Shown piece by piece: positions 13,601 through 26,795 of a DNA stretch of 64,000 nt. The notes under the pieces were generated by a model. That model was not told where the DNA came from, did no database searches, and was given only the letters and a program-made list of their open reading frames with translations. The stretch is from the NCBI RefSeq assembly GCF_051020955.1, contig NW_027476811.1:62001-126000 (forward strand). The letters are read 5' to 3'. Position 1 is the stretch's first letter, and every line of letters starts with the position of its first letter. The DNA comes from Megalopta genalis (lineage: Eukaryota > Arthropoda > Insecta > Hymenoptera > Halictidae). The position numbers and the translations under genes were made by a program.

Positions 13601-14865
13601 GTCGCATTGATTTGAAGCTAAATCATGTGTTTGGTATCGATTTGAAGCTAACTCGTTTGTTTCGCCAGCATTTGAAGCTAAATCATGTATATGACAATTA
13701 TTTGAATCTAAAGCATTTGCTTCGCATTGTTTTGTAGATAAGCCTTCTACTTCGCATTGATTTGAAGCTAAATCATGTGTTCCGCATGGATATGAAGATA
13801 ACTCGTTTGTTTCACATGCAGTTGAAGCTAAATCATGTATATCACAAGTACTTATATCTAAACCATATGTTTCGCATGAATTTGAAGATAAGCGTACCAG
13901 TTCGCATTGAATTGTAGCTAAATCATGTGTTCCGCATGGTTTGAAGCTAAATCATGTATGTCACACGTATTTGAAGCTTAACCATTTGTTTCGCATGGAT
14001 TTGAAGCTAAGCCTTCAACTTCGCTTTGATATGAAGCTAAATCATTTGGTTCGCATGGATTTGAAGCTAACTCGATTGTTTCGCGTGCATTTGAAGTTAT
14101 ATCACTTATATCGCAATTATCAGAAGATAAATCATTTGTTTCTCATGTAGTTGAAGCTAATTCTTCTACTTCGCATTGATTTGAATCTAAATCATGTGTT
14201 TCGCATGGATTTGAAGCTAACTCGTTTGTTCCGCCAGCATTTGAATCTAAATCATGTATATCACAATTATTTGAATCTAAAGCATTTGCTTCCCATTGAT
14301 TTGAAGATAAGCCTTCTACTTCGCATTGATTTGAAGCTAAATCATGTGTTCCGCATGGATTTGAAGATAACTCGTTTGTTTCGCATGCAGTTGAAGCTAA
14401 ATCATGTTTATCACAAGTATCTGAAACTAAACCATTTGTTTCGCAAGAATATGAAGCTAACCCATGTGTTTCATATGAATTTGTAGCTAAATCAGGGGTT
14501 TCGCATGGATTTGAAGCTAACTCGTTTGTTTCATATGCTGTTGATGCTAAATCATGTATATCAGAAGTATTTGAAGCTATAGCATTTAATTCGCATGGAT
14601 TTGAAGCTAAGCCTTCTACTTCGCAATGATTTGAAGCTGAATCCTGTGTTTCGCTTGAATTCGTAACTAACACGTTTGTTTCACATGAAGTTGAAGCTAA
14701 ATCATGTATATCACAAGTATTTGAAGCTAAAGCAATTGTCTCGCATGGGTTTGAAGCTAAGCCTGCTACTTCGCATTGATTTAAAGCTGAATCCTGTGAT
14801 CTGCATGGATTTGAAGCTAACTCGTTTGTTTCGCATGCGATTGAAGCTAAATCATGCATATCTCA

Positions 14866-15734
14866 AGTATTTGAAGCTAAACAAATTGACTCGCATTGAT
14901 TTGAAGCTAAGACTTCTACGTCGCATTGATTTGAAGCTAAATCATGTGTTTGGTATCGATTTGAAGCTAACTCGTTTGTTTCGCCAGCATTTGAAGCTAA
15001 ATCATGTATATCACAATTATTTGAATCTAAAGCATTTGCTTCGCATTGATTTGTAGATAAGCCTTCTACTTCGCATTGATTTGAAGCTAAATCATGTGTT
15101 CCGCATGGATTTGAAGATAACTCGTTTGTTTCGCATGCAGTTGAAGCTATATCACTTATATCACAAGTATTTGAAGCTAAACCAATAGTTTCTCATGGAT
15201 TTGAAGCTAAGCCTTCTACTTGGCATTGATTTGAAGCTGAATCACTTCTTTCGCTTGAATTTGAAGCTAACACGTTTGTTTCACATGCAGTTGAAGCTAA
15301 ATCATGTATATCACAAGTACTTATATCTAAACCATATGTTTCGCATGAATTTGAAGATAAGCGTACCAGTTCGCATTGAATTGTAGCTAAATCATGTGTT
15401 CCGCATGGTTTGAAGCTAAATCATGTATGTCACACGTATTTGAAGCTTAACCATTTGTTTCGCATGAATATTAAGCTGAACCATGTGTTTCGACTGAATT
15501 TGAAGCTAAATCATGTGTATCGCATGGATTTGAAGCTAACTCGTTTGCTTCGCATGCAGTTGAAGCTAAATCATGTATATCACAAATATTTCAAGCTAAA
15601 CCATTTTTTTCGCATTCATTTGAAGCTAAGGCTTCTACTTCGCATTGATTTGAAGTTAAATCATGTGTTTTCCTTGGGTGTGACGCTAAATCGTTTGTTC
15701 CGCATGCAGCTGAATCTAAATCATGTATATCACA
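14866..15734 (+). repeat. 869-bp tandem repeat, copy 1
   Basis: It begins at the unit caagtatttgaagctaaac followed by aaattgactcgc and is followed directly by a second copy. The period is 869 bp, that is 29 units minus one base. The missing base is the one-base-short unit gcatggtttgaagc near 15,408. Within it are C-unit variants reading aagtacttatatctaaacc. Confidence 0.85.
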
Positions 15735-16650
15735 AGTATTTGAAGCTAAACAAATTGACTCGCATTGATTTGAAGCTAAGACTTCTACGTCGCATTGATT
15801 TGAAGCTAAATCATGTGTTTGGTATCAATTTGAAGCTAACTCGTTTGTTTCGCCAGCATTTGAAGCTAAATCATGTATATCACAATTATTTGAATCTAAA
15901 GCATTTGCTTCGCATTGATTTGTAGATAAGCCTTCTACTTCGCATTGATTTGAAGCTAAATCATGTGTTCCGCATGGATTTGAAGATAACTCGTTTGTTT
16001 CGCATGCAGTTGAAGCTATATCACTTATATCACAAGTATTTGAAGCTAAACCAATAGTTTCTCATGGATTTGAAGCTAAGCCTTCTACTTGGCATTGATT
16101 TGAAGCTGAATCATTTCTTTCGCTTGAATTTGAAGCTAACACGTTTGTTTCACATGCAGTTGAAGCTAAATCATGTATATCACAAGTACTTATATCTAAA
16201 CCATATGTTTCGCATGAATTTGAAGATAAGCGTACCAGTTCGCATTGAATTGTAGCTAAATCATGTGTTCCGCATGGTTTGAAGCTAAATCATGTATGTC
16301 ACACGTATTTGAAGCTTAACCATTTGTTTCGCATGAATATTAAGCTGAACCATGTGTTTCGACTGAATTTGAAGCTAAATCATGTGTTTCGCATGGATTT
16401 GAAGCTAACTCGTTTGCTTCGCATGCAGTTGAAGCTAAATCATGTATATCACAAATATTTCAAGCTAAACCATTTTTTTCGCATTCATTTGAAGCTAAGG
16501 CTTCTACTTCGCATTGATTTGAAGTTAAATCATGTGTTTTCCTTGGGTGTGACGCTAAATCGTTTGTTCCGCATGCAGCTGAATCTAAATCATGTATATC
16601 ACAAGTATTTGAAGCTAAACAAATTGACTCGCATTGATTTGAAGCTAAGC
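15735..16650 (+). repeat. 869-bp tandem repeat, copy 2 and start of copy 3
   Basis: Nearly identical to 14,866-15,734 at a shift of 869 bp. For example the unit with aagcgtaccagttcgcattg lies near 15,360 and 16,229. After 16,602 the first two units of a third copy begin and then diverge at about 16,650. A few substitutions distinguish the copies, such as tcacttctttcg against tcatttctttcg. Confidence 0.85.
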
Positions 16651-17437
16651 CTTCCACTTCGCTTTGATTTGAAGCTAAATCATGTGTTTCGCATGGATTT
16701 GAAGCTAACTCGTTTGCTTCGCATGCAGTTGAAGCTAAATCATGTATATCATAAGTATTTGAAGCTGGACCATTTATTTCGCATGGATTCGAAGATAAGC
16801 ATTCCACTTCGCATTGATTTGAAGCTAAATCATGTGGTTTGCATGGATTTGAGGATAAATCATGTGTTTCGCATGGATTAGAAGCTAACTCGTTTGTTTC
16901 GCATGCGATTGAAGCTAAATCATGCATATCACAAGTATTTGAAGCTGAACCATTTGTTTCGCATGGATTTGAAGCTAAGCCTTCTACTTCGCATTGATTT
17001 GAAGCTAAATCATGTGTTTCGCTTGGATTTGAAGCTATCTCGTTTGTTTCGCATGCAGTTGAAGATAAATCATGTATATCACAAGTATTTGAAGCTAAAC
17101 CATTTGATTCGCATGGATTTGAAGCTAAGCCTTCAACTTCGCTTTGATATGAAGCTAAATCATTTGATTCGCATGGATTTGAAGCTAAGCCTTCTACTTC
17201 GCATTGATTTGAAGCTGAATCCTGTGTTTCGCTTGAATTGGTATCTAACACGTTTGTTTCACATGAAGTTGAAGCTAAATCATGTATATCACAAGTATTT
17301 GAAGCTAAAGCATTTGTCTCGCATTGGTTTGAAGCTAAGCCTGCTACTTTGCATTGATTTAAAGCTGAATCCTGTGATCCGCATGGATTTGAAGCTAACT
17401 CGTTTGTTTCGCATGCGATTGAAGCTAAATCATGCAT
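16460..17437 (-). other. Long open minus-strand frame of Cys-rich decapeptides (probably not a gene)
   Basis: About 325 codons without a stop, reading as decapeptides such as QCEVEGLASN, PCETNGLASN, TCDIHDLAST and ACETNELASN. Conserved features per decapeptide are an LAS core, a Cys (or Asp) at one fixed place followed by Asp/Glu, and an acidic residue before the Leu. The frame is set purely by the 30-bp period and continues beyond the nominal start. No start context, splice signal, signal peptide or non-repeat domain is attached. Substitutions between units are often conservative (D/E, S/T, I/L), which leaves a residual or ancestral coding role possible. I recognise no family. Confidence 0.25.
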
Positions 17438-17714
17438 ATCTCAAGTATTTGAAGCTGAACCATTTGTTTCGCATTGATTTGAAGCTAAGGCTTTTACTTC
17501 GCATTGATTTGAAGTTAAATTATGTGTTTCCCTTGGGTGTGACGCTAAATCGTTTATTCCGCATGCAGCTGAATCTAAATCATGTATATCACAAGTATTT
17601 GAAGCTAAACCATTTGACTCGCATTGATTTGAAGCTAAGACTTCTACGTCGCATTGATTTGAAGCTAAATCATGTGTTTGGTATCGATTTGAAGCTAACT
17701 CGTTTGTTTCGCCA

Positions 17715-20700
17715 GCAGATGAAGCTATATCACATATATCGCAATTATCTGAAGCTAAATCATTGGTTTCGCATGGATTTGAAGCTAAACCTTCGACATC
17801 GCATTGATTTGAACGTAAATCATGTGTTTCGCACGAATTTGAATCTAATAGATGTGTTTCGCATCAATTTTAAGCTAAATCATGTGTTACGTATTGAATT
17901 GAAGCTAACTGGTTTGTTTCGGCAGCATTTGAAGCTATATCACTTATATCGCAATTATCTGATGCTAAATCATTAGTTTCGCATGGATTTGAAGCTAAAC
18001 CTTCGACATCGCATTGATTTGCTGTTAAATCATGTGTTTTGCATGGATTTGAAGCTAACTCGTTTGTTTCCCTTGCATTTGAAGCTGTATCACTTATATC
18101 CCGAGTGTTTGAAGCTAAATGAGTTGTTCCGCATGGATTAGAAACTAAGCCTTCTACTTCGCATTGATTTGAAGCTAAATCCTTTGTTTCGCATGGATTT
18201 GGAGCTAACTCGTTTGTTTCTCCTGCATTTGAAGCTATATCACAAATCGTATGTATGTGACCCTAAATATATTATTTCGCGTGGGTTTGAAGCTAAGCAT
18301 TCAACATCGCATTGATTTGCTGCTAAATCATGTGTTTTACATGGATTTGAAGCTAAGCATTCTACATCGCATAGATTTGAAGCTTGCACGTTTGTTCCGT
18401 CTGCATTTGAAACTATATCACTTATATCGCAAGTATCTGAAGCTAAATCATTTGTGTCGCATGGATTTGTAGCTAAACCTACTACAAAGCATTGATTTGA
18501 AGCTCAATCATGTGTTTTGCATGGATTTGAAGCTAACTCGTTTGTTTCCCCTGCATTTGAAGCTATGTCACTTATATCGCGAGTATCTGATGCTAAATAA
18601 TTTGTGTTGCGTGGATTTGAAGCAAATCCTTCTACATCGCATTGATTTGCAGCTAAATCATGTGTTTCGCACGAATTTGAAGCTAATAGATGTGTTTCGC
18701 ATTAATTTTAAGCTAAATCGTGTGTTACGTATGGAATTGAAGTTAACTGGTCTGTTTCTCCTGCATTTGATGCTATATCACAAATCGAATGTACGTGAGC
18801 CTAAATAATTTGCTTCGCGTGGGTTTGGATCTAAGCATTCTACATCGCATTCATTTGCTGCTAAATCATGTGTATTGCACGGATTTGAAGCTAACTCGTT
18901 TGTTTCGCATGGATTTGAACCTAAACCTTCGACATCGCATTCACTTGCTGTTAAATCATGTGTTTCGCATGGATTTGAAGCTAACTCGTTTGTTGCGCAT
19001 GCAGTTGAATCTAAATAACGTATATCACAAGTATCTGAATCTAAAGTATTTGTTTGGCATGGATTTGAATCTAATCCACGTGTATCGCATGAGTTTTAAG
19101 CTAAATCATGTGTTCCGCGTGGATTTGAAGCTAACTCGTTTGTTTCGACTGCACTTGAAGCAATATCACTTATATCGCTAGTATCAGAAGCTAAATCATT
19201 TGTTTCGCATGGATTTGAAGCTAAACCTGCAACGTCGCATTGATTTGCAGCTAAATCATGTGTTTCGCATGGATCTGAAGCTTACTCGTTCGTTTCCCCT
19301 GCATTTGAAGCTATATCATTTATATCGCAAGTATCTGATGCTAAATCATTTGTTTCGCATGGATTTGTCGCTAAATCTTCTACATCGCATTGATTTGCAG
19401 CAAAATCATGTGTTTCGCTTTGATTTGAAGCTAACTCGTTTGTTTCCCTTGCATTTGAAGCTATATCACTTATATCGCAATTATCTGATGCTAAATCATT
19501 AGTTTCGCATGGATTTGAAGCAAAACCTTCTACATCGCATTGATTTGAACCTAAATCATGTGTTTCGCACGAATTTGAAGCTAATAGATGTGTTTCGCAT
19601 CAATTTTAAGCTAAATCATGTGTTACGTATTGAATTGAAGCTAACTGGTTTGTTTCGGCAGCATTTGAAGCTATATAGCCTATATCCCAACTGTTTGAAT
19701 CTCAATCATTTGTTTCGCATGGTTTTGAAGCTAAACCTTCGACATCGCATTGATTTGCATCTAAATCATGTGTTTCGCATGGATTTGAAGCTAAGCATTC
19801 TACATCGTATAGATTTGAACCTTGCTCGTTTGTTCCGTCTGCATTTGAAACTATATCACTTATATCGCAAGTATCTGAAGCTAAATCATGTGTTTCGCAT
19901 GGATTTGCTGCTAACTCGTTTCTTTCCCCTGCATTTGAAGCAATATCACTTATATCTCATGTATCTGATGCAAAATCATTTGCGTCGCATGGATTTGAAG
20001 CAAAACCTTCTACATCGCATTGATTTGTAGCTAAATCATGTGATTCGCACGAATTTGAAGCTAATAGATGTGTTTCGCATTAATTTTAAGCTAAATCATG
20101 TGCTACGTATGGAATTGAAGTTAACTGGTCTGTTTCTCCTGCATTTAAAGCTATATCACAAATCGAAAGTATGTGACTCTAAATCATTTGTTTCGCGTGG
20201 GTTTGAAGCTAAGCATTCTACATCGCATTCATTTGCTGCTAAATCATGTGTTTTGCACGGATTTGAAGCTAACTCGTTTGTTTCGCATGCATTTGAAGCT
20301 GTATCACTTATATCGCAATTATCTGATGCTAAATCATTAGTTTCGCATAGATTTGAAGCAAAACTTTCTACATCGCATTGATTTGCAGCTAAATCATGTG
20401 TTACGTATGGAATTGAATCTAACTGGTTTGTTTCGCCTGCATTTGAAGCTATATAGCTTATATCCAAACTGTTTGAAGCTCAATCATTTGTTTCGCATGG
20501 ATTTGAAGCTAACTCGTTTGTTGCGCATGCAGTTGAATCTAAATAACGTATATCACAAGTATCTGAATCTAAAGTATTTGTTTGGCATGGATTTGAATCT
20601 AATCCACGTGTATCGCATGAGTTTTAAGCTAAATCATGTGTTCTGCGTGGATTTGAAGCTAACTCGTTTGTTTCGACTGCACTTGAAGCAATATCACTTA

Positions 20701-22540
20701 TATCGCTAGTATCAGAAGCTAAATCATTTGTTTCGCATGGATTTGAAGCTAAACCTGCAACGTCGCATTGATTTGCAGCTAAATCATGTGTTTCGCATGG
20801 ATCTGAATCTTACTCGTTTGTTTCCCCTGCATTTGAAGCTATATCATTTATATCGCAAGTATCTGATGCTAAATCATTTGTTTCGCATGGATTTGTCGCT
20901 AAATCTTCTACATCGCATTGATTTGCAGAAACATCATGTGTTTCGCTTTGATTTGAAGCTAACTCGTTTGTTTCCCTTGCATTTGAAGCTATATCACTTA
21001 TATCGCAATTATCTGATGCTAAATCATTAGTTTCGCATGGATTTGAAGCAAAACCTTCTACATCGCATTGATTTGAACCTAAATCATGTGTTTCGCACGA
21101 ATTTGAAGCTAATAGATGTGTTTCGCATCAATTTTAAGCTAAATCATGTGTTACGTATTGAATTGAAGCTAACTGGTTTGTTTCGGCAACATTTGAAGCT
21201 ATATAGCCTATATCCCAACTGTTTGAATCTCAATCATTTGTTTCGCATGGATTTGAAGCTAAACCTTCTACATCGCATTGACTTGCAGCTAAATCCTGTG
21301 TTTCGCATGGATTTGAAGCTTACTCGTCTGTTTCGTCTGCATTTGAAGCCATATCACTTATATCCCGAGTGTTTGAAGCTAAATGAGTTGTTCCGCATGG
21401 ATTAGAAACTAAGCCTTCTACTTCGCATTGATTTGAAGCTAAATCCTTTGTTTCGCATGGATTTGGAGCTAACTCGTTTGTTTCTCCTGCATTTGAAGCT
21501 ATATCACAAATCGAATGTATGTGACCCTAAATCTTTTATTTCGCGTGGGTTTGAAGCTAAGCATTCAACATCGCTTTGATTTGCTGCTAAATCATGTGTT
21601 TTACATGGATTTGAAGCTAAGCATTCTACATCGCATAGATTTGAAGCTTGCTCGTTTGTTCCGTCTGCTTTTTAAACTATATCACTTATATCGCAAGTAT
21701 CTGAAGCTAAATCATTTGTGTCGCATGGATTTGAAGCTAAACCTACTACATAGCATTGATTTGAAGCTCAATCATGTGTTTTGCATGGATTTGAAGCTAA
21801 CTCGTTTGTTTCCCCTGCATTTGAAGCTATGTCACTTATATCGCGAGTAACTGATGCTAAATCACTTGATTCGCATGGATTTGAAGCTAAACCTTCTACA
21901 TCGCATTGATTTGCATCTAAATCATGTGTTTCGCATGGATTTGAAGCTAAGCATTCTACATCGTATAGATTTGAACCTTGCTCGTTTGTTCCGTCTGCAT
22001 TTGAAACTATATCACTTATATCGCAAGTATCTGAAGCTAAATCATGTGTTTCGCATGGATTTGCTGCTAACTCGTTTCTTTCCCCTGCATTTGAAGCAAT
22101 ATCACTTATATCGCATGTATCTGATGCAAAATCATTTGCGTCGCATGGATTTGAAGGTAACTTGTTTCGCCTGCATTTGAAGTTATATCACGTGTATCGC
22201 AAGTTTTTGAAGAAAAATCATTTTTTTCGCACGGATTTGAAGCTAAACCTTCTACATCGCATTGATTTGCAGTTCAATCATGTCTTTCGCATGGATTTGA
22301 AGCTAACTCGTTTGTTTCGTCTGCATTTGAAGCTACGTCACTTATATCGCAAGTATCTGATGCTAAATAATTTCTGTCGCGTGGATTTGAAGCAAAACAT
22401 TCTACATCGCATTGATTTGCAGCTAAATCATGTGTTTCGCAAGGATTTGAAGCTAACTCGTTTGATTCGTCTGCACTTGAAGGCATATCACTTATATCCC
22501 AAGTGTTTGAAGCTAAATCATTTGTTTCACACGGATTCGA
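17715..22540 (+). repeat. Family-1 block with 1,528-bp duplication
   Basis: Family-1 units resume with gcagatgaagctatatcac. The segment about 18,961-19,735 recurs at about 20,489-21,263 (shift 1,528 bp), and 18,251 onward resembles 21,515 onward (shift 3,264 bp). It contains the 28-bp C-unit variant (atcacaaatcg) near 18,231, 18,767, 20,143 and 21,491, and the module containing aataacgtatatcac near 19,015 and 20,543. Nothing other than array is seen. Confidence 0.8.
18989..19120 (+). repeat. Distinct array module with aataacgtatatcac
   Basis: A run of about four units containing ttgaatctaaataacg, tatatcacaagtatctg, aaagtatttgtttggcatgg and cacgtgtatcgcatgag. The order of these variants is kept at all other sites: near 20,517, 30,731, 32,442, 33,104, 33,912, 34,899, 35,590, 36,791, 39,599, 44,952 and 47,759. 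It behaves as a single mobile block within the array and serves as a marker for tracing duplications. No function is evident. Confidence 0.75.
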
Positions 22541-24000
22541 AGACAATCCTTCTACTTCGCATTGATTTGAAGCTAAATCATGTGTTTCGCATGGATTTGA
22601 AGCTAACTCGTTTGTTTCGCATGCAGTTGAAGCTATATCACTTATATCACAAGTATTTGAAGCTAAACCATTTGTTACGCATGGATTCGAAGATGAGCCT
22701 TCTACTTCACATTGATTTAAATAAAAATCATGTGTTTCGTTTGGATTTGAAGCTAACTCGATTATTTCGTCTCCATTTGAAGCTAAATCATGCATAAAAC
22801 AAGTATTTGATGCTAAACCATTTGTTTCGCATGGATTTGAAGCTAAGCCTTCAAGTTCACTTTAATTTGAAGCTAAATCATGGATTTGAAGTCAACTCGC
22901 TTGTTTCGTCTGCATTTGAAGTTATTTCATTTACATCGCAAGTATTTGAACCTTAATCATGTGTTTCGCTTGGATTTGAACCCAGCCTTCTACTTCGCAT
23001 TGATTTGATGTTAAACCATGTGTTCTAATGAGTTTGAAGCTAAATCATGTGTTTCGCTTGGATATGAAGCTAACTCGTTTGTGTAGCCTGCATTTGAAGT
23101 TAAATCATGTATATCACAAGTATTTGGAGCTAAACTATTTGTTTCGCACGGATTCGAAGACAATCCATCTACTTCGCATTGAATTGAAGCTAAATCAGGT
23201 GTTTCGCATGGATTTGAAGCTAACTCGTTTGTTTCGCAGGCAGTTGAAGCTATATCACTTATATCACAAGTATTTGAAGCTAAACCGTTTGTTTCGCACG
23301 GATTCGAAGATAAGCCTTTTACTTCGCATTGATTTGAAGATAAATCATGTGTTTCGCATGGATTTGAAGCTAACTCGTTTGTTTCGCCTGCATTTGAAGC
23401 AAAATCATGTATATCACAAGTATTTGAAGCAGAACCATTTGTTTGGCATGAATATTAAGCTAAACCATGTGTTGCGAATGAATTTGAAGCTAAATAATGT
23501 GTTTGGCATGGATTTGAAGCTAACTCGTTTGTTTTGCCAGCGTTTGAAGCTAAATCATGTATGTCACAAGTATTTGAAGCTTAACCATTTGATTCGCCTG
23601 GATTTGAAGCCAAGCCTTCTACTTCGCATTGATTTGATGCTAAAACATGTGTTTCGCATGAATTTGAAGCTAAATCATGTGTTTCGCTTGGATTTGAAGA
23701 TAACTCGTTTGTTCCGCCGCCATTTGTAGCTAAATAATGTAAATCACAAATATTTGATGCTAATCCGTTTGTTTCGCATGGATTCGAAGATAAGCCTTTT
23801 ACTTCGCAGTGATTTGAAGATAAATCATGTGCTTCGCATGGATTTGAAGCTAACCCGTATGATTCGCCAGCATTTGAAGCTAAATCATGTATATCATAAG
23901 TATTTGTAACTAAACCATTTGCTTCGCATGGATTTGAAGCTATGCCTTCTACTTCGCATTGATTTGAAGAAAAATCATTTGTTAAGTTTTTGATTTAAAA
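22541..24000 (+). repeat. Family-2 block ending in an aberrant junction
   Basis: Family-2 units with catgtatatcacaagta. A deletion-bearing unit occurs near 22,871-22,890 (aaatcatggatttgaag, lacking the usual tgtttcg stretch). The block ends at an unusual sequence, aagtttttgatttaaaac (about 23,984-24,001), that does not fit the 30-mer and recurs almost unchanged at about 61,714-61,731. Confidence 0.75.
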
Positions 24001-24480
24001 CTAACTCGTTTGTTTCGACTGCACTTGAAGCAATATCACTTATATCGCTAGTATCTGAAGCTAAATCATTTGTTTCGCATGGATTTGAAGCTAAACCTTC
24101 AACGTCGCATTGATTTGCAGCTAAATCATGTGTTTCGCATGGATCTGAAGCTAACTCGTTTGTTTCGCGTACATTTGTAGTTATATCAGTTATATCGCAA
24201 TTATCAGAAGATACATCATTTGTTTCTCATGTAGTTGAAGCTACTCCTTCTACTTCGCATTGATTTGAATCTAAATCATGTGTTTCGCTTGGACTTGAAG
24301 CTAACTCTTTTGTTTCCCCTTCATTTTAAGCTATATCAATTATATCACAAGTATCTCATGCTTAATCATTTGTTTCGCATGGATTTGAAGCTAAACCTTC
24401 TACATCGCATTGATTTGAATCTAAATCATGTGTTCCGCATGGATTTGAAGATAACTCGTTTGTTTCGCCTGCATTAGAAG
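24001..24480 (+). repeat. Short family-1 block
   Basis: It begins with a B unit reading tttcgactgcacttgaagc and C units ending atatcgctagta, and includes the variant aattatcagaagata near 24,198. The order of variants matches 61,732-61,985, suggesting the whole junction region was copied between the two places. Confidence 0.7.
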
Positions 24481-26795
24481 CTAAATCATGTGTTTCGCAT
24501 TGATTTGAAGTTAACTCGTTTGTGTCGCCTGCATTTGAAGATAAATCATGTATATCACAAGTAGTTGAAGCTAAACCGTTTGTTTCGCACGGATTCGAAG
24601 ATAAGCCTTATACTTCGCATTGATTTGAAGATAAATCGAGTGTTTCGCATGGATTTGAAGCTAACTCGTTTGTTTCGCCAGCATTTGAAGCAAAATCATG
24701 TATATCACAAGTATTTGAAGCTAAACAATTTGTTACGCATGGATTCGAAGATGAGCCTTCTACTTCGCATTGATTTTTAAGAAAAATCATGTGTTACGTT
24801 TGGATTTGAAGCTTACTCGATTATTTCGCCTCCATTTGAAGCTAAATCATGCATATCACAAGTATATGATGCTAAACCATTTGCTTCGCATGGATTTGAA
24901 GCTAAGCCTTCAACTTTGCTTTGATTTGAAGCTAAATCATGTGTTTCGTTTGGATTTTAAGCTAACTCGTTTGTTTCACGTGCAGTTGAAGCTAAATCAT
25001 GTATATCACAAGTATTTCATGCTGAACCATTTGTTTCGCATGAATATTAAGCAAAACCATGTGCTTCGAACGAATTTGAAACTAAATCATGTGTTTCGCA
25101 TGGGTTTAAAGCTAACTCGTTTGTTTCGCCTGAATGTGAAGCTAAATAAATCATGTATATCTCAAGTATTTGAAGCTGAACCATTTGTTTCGCATGTATT
25201 CGAAGATAAGTCTTCTACTTCGCGTTGACTTGAAGCTAAATCATGTGTTTCGCATGGATTTGAAGATAACTCGTTCGTTTCGACTGCATTTGAAGCTGTA
25301 TCATGTATATCATATGTATTTGGACCTGAACCATATGTTTCGCGTGAATATTAAGCTAAATCATGTGTTTCGAATGAATTTTAAGCTAAATCATGTGTTT
25401 CGTATCGATTTGAAACGAACTTGTTTGTTTCGCATGCAGTTGAACCTAAATCATGTATACCATAAGTATTTGAAGCTAAACCATTTGCTTCGCATGGATT
25501 TGAAGATATGTCTTCTACTTCGCATTGATTTGAAGCTGAATCATGTGTTTCGCATCAGTTTGAAGCTAAATCATGTGTTTCGCTTGTATTTCAAGCTAAC
25601 TCGTTTGTTTCGCGAGCATTTGATGCTGAATCATGTATATCACAAGTATTTGAAGCTAAACCATTTGATTCGCATGGATTTGTAGCTAATTCTTCTACAT
25701 CGCATTGATTTGAAGCTAAATCATGTGTTTCGCTTGGATTTGAAGCTAACACGCCTGTTTCACATGCTGTTGAAGCTAAATCATGTATACCACGAGTATT
25801 TGAAGCTGAACCATTTGTTTCGCATGAATATTAACCTTAACCATGTGTTTCGCATGAGTTTGAAGCTAAATCATGTGTTTCGCTTGGTTATGAAGCTAAC
25901 TCGTTCGTTTCGCCTGCATTTGAAGCTGTATCATGTATATCATATGTATTTGGAACTGAACCATATGTTTCGCGTGAATATTAAGCTAAATCATGTTTTT
26001 CGAATGAATTTTAAGCTAAATCATGTGTTTCGCATCGATTTGAAACGAAATTGTTTGGTTCGCATGCAGTTGAACCTAAATCATGTATACCATAAGTATT
26101 TGAAGCTAAACCATTTGCTTCGCATGGATTTGAAGATATGTCTTCTACTTCGCATTGATTTGAAGCTGAATCATGTGTTTCGCATCAGTTTGAAGCTAAA
26201 TCATGTGTTTCGCTTGTATTTCAAGCTAACTCGTTTGTTTCGCGAGCATTTGATGCTGAATCATGTATATCACAAGTATTTGAAGCTAAACCATTTGATT
26301 CGCATGGATTTGTAGCTAATTCTTCTACATCGCATTGATTTGAAGCTAAATCATGTGTTTCGCTTGGATTTGAAGCTAACACGCCTGTTTCACATGCTGT
26401 TGAAGCTAAATCATGTATACCACGAGTATTTGAAGCTGAACCATTTGTTTCGCATGAATATTAACCTTAACCATGTGTTTCGCATGAGTTTGAAGCTAAA
26501 TCATGTGTTTCGCTTGGTTATGAAGCTAACTCGTTCGTTTCGCCTGCATTTGAAGCTGTATCATGTATATCATATGTATTTGGAACTGAACCATATGTTT
26601 CGCGTGAATATTAAGCTAAATCATGTTTTTCGAATGAATTTTAAGCTAAATCATGTGTTTCGCATCGATTTGAAACGAAATTGTTTGGTTCGCATGCAGT
26701 TGAACCTAAATCATGTATACCATAAATATTTGAAGCTAAACCATTTTCTTCGCATGGATTCGAAGATATGTCTTCTACTTCGCATTGATTTGAAC
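24481..26795 (+). repeat. Family-2 block
   Basis: Family-2 units. The right two thirds consist of a 630-bp tandem repeat (see separate entry). A two-base-short unit, tttgaactaaatcatg near 26,789, ends the block and changes the frame on all strands. Confidence 0.75.
25261..26795 (+). repeat. 630-bp tandem repeat, about 2.4 copies
   Basis: The period is exactly 630 bp (21 x 30): copies start near 25,261, 25,891 and 26,521, the last being partial. Copies 2 and 3 are almost identical, and copy 1 differs at scattered positions (for example tttggacctg against tttggaactg). The unit contains atatcatatgtatttgga and accacgagtatttgaagc variants that help recognise it. It looks like a recent unequal-crossover product. 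Confidence 0.88.

Larger units (their letters stand above)
9621..17714 (+). repeat. Large family-2 block
   Basis: About 8 kb dominated by family-2 units (gcatgcagttgaagctaa, catgtatatcacaagta, agccttctacttcgcattga). It opens with a third copy of the 1.26-kb module (about 9,625-10,640). It includes a short family-1-like patch at about 14,085-14,165, a truncated unit near 12,613-12,625, and one-base-short units (gcatggtttgaagc) near 12,651, 13,939, 15,408 and 16,277. The longest minus-strand open runs of the window cluster here (for example 16,460-17,437, 11,687-12,415 and 14,143-14,859). Confidence 0.8.
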
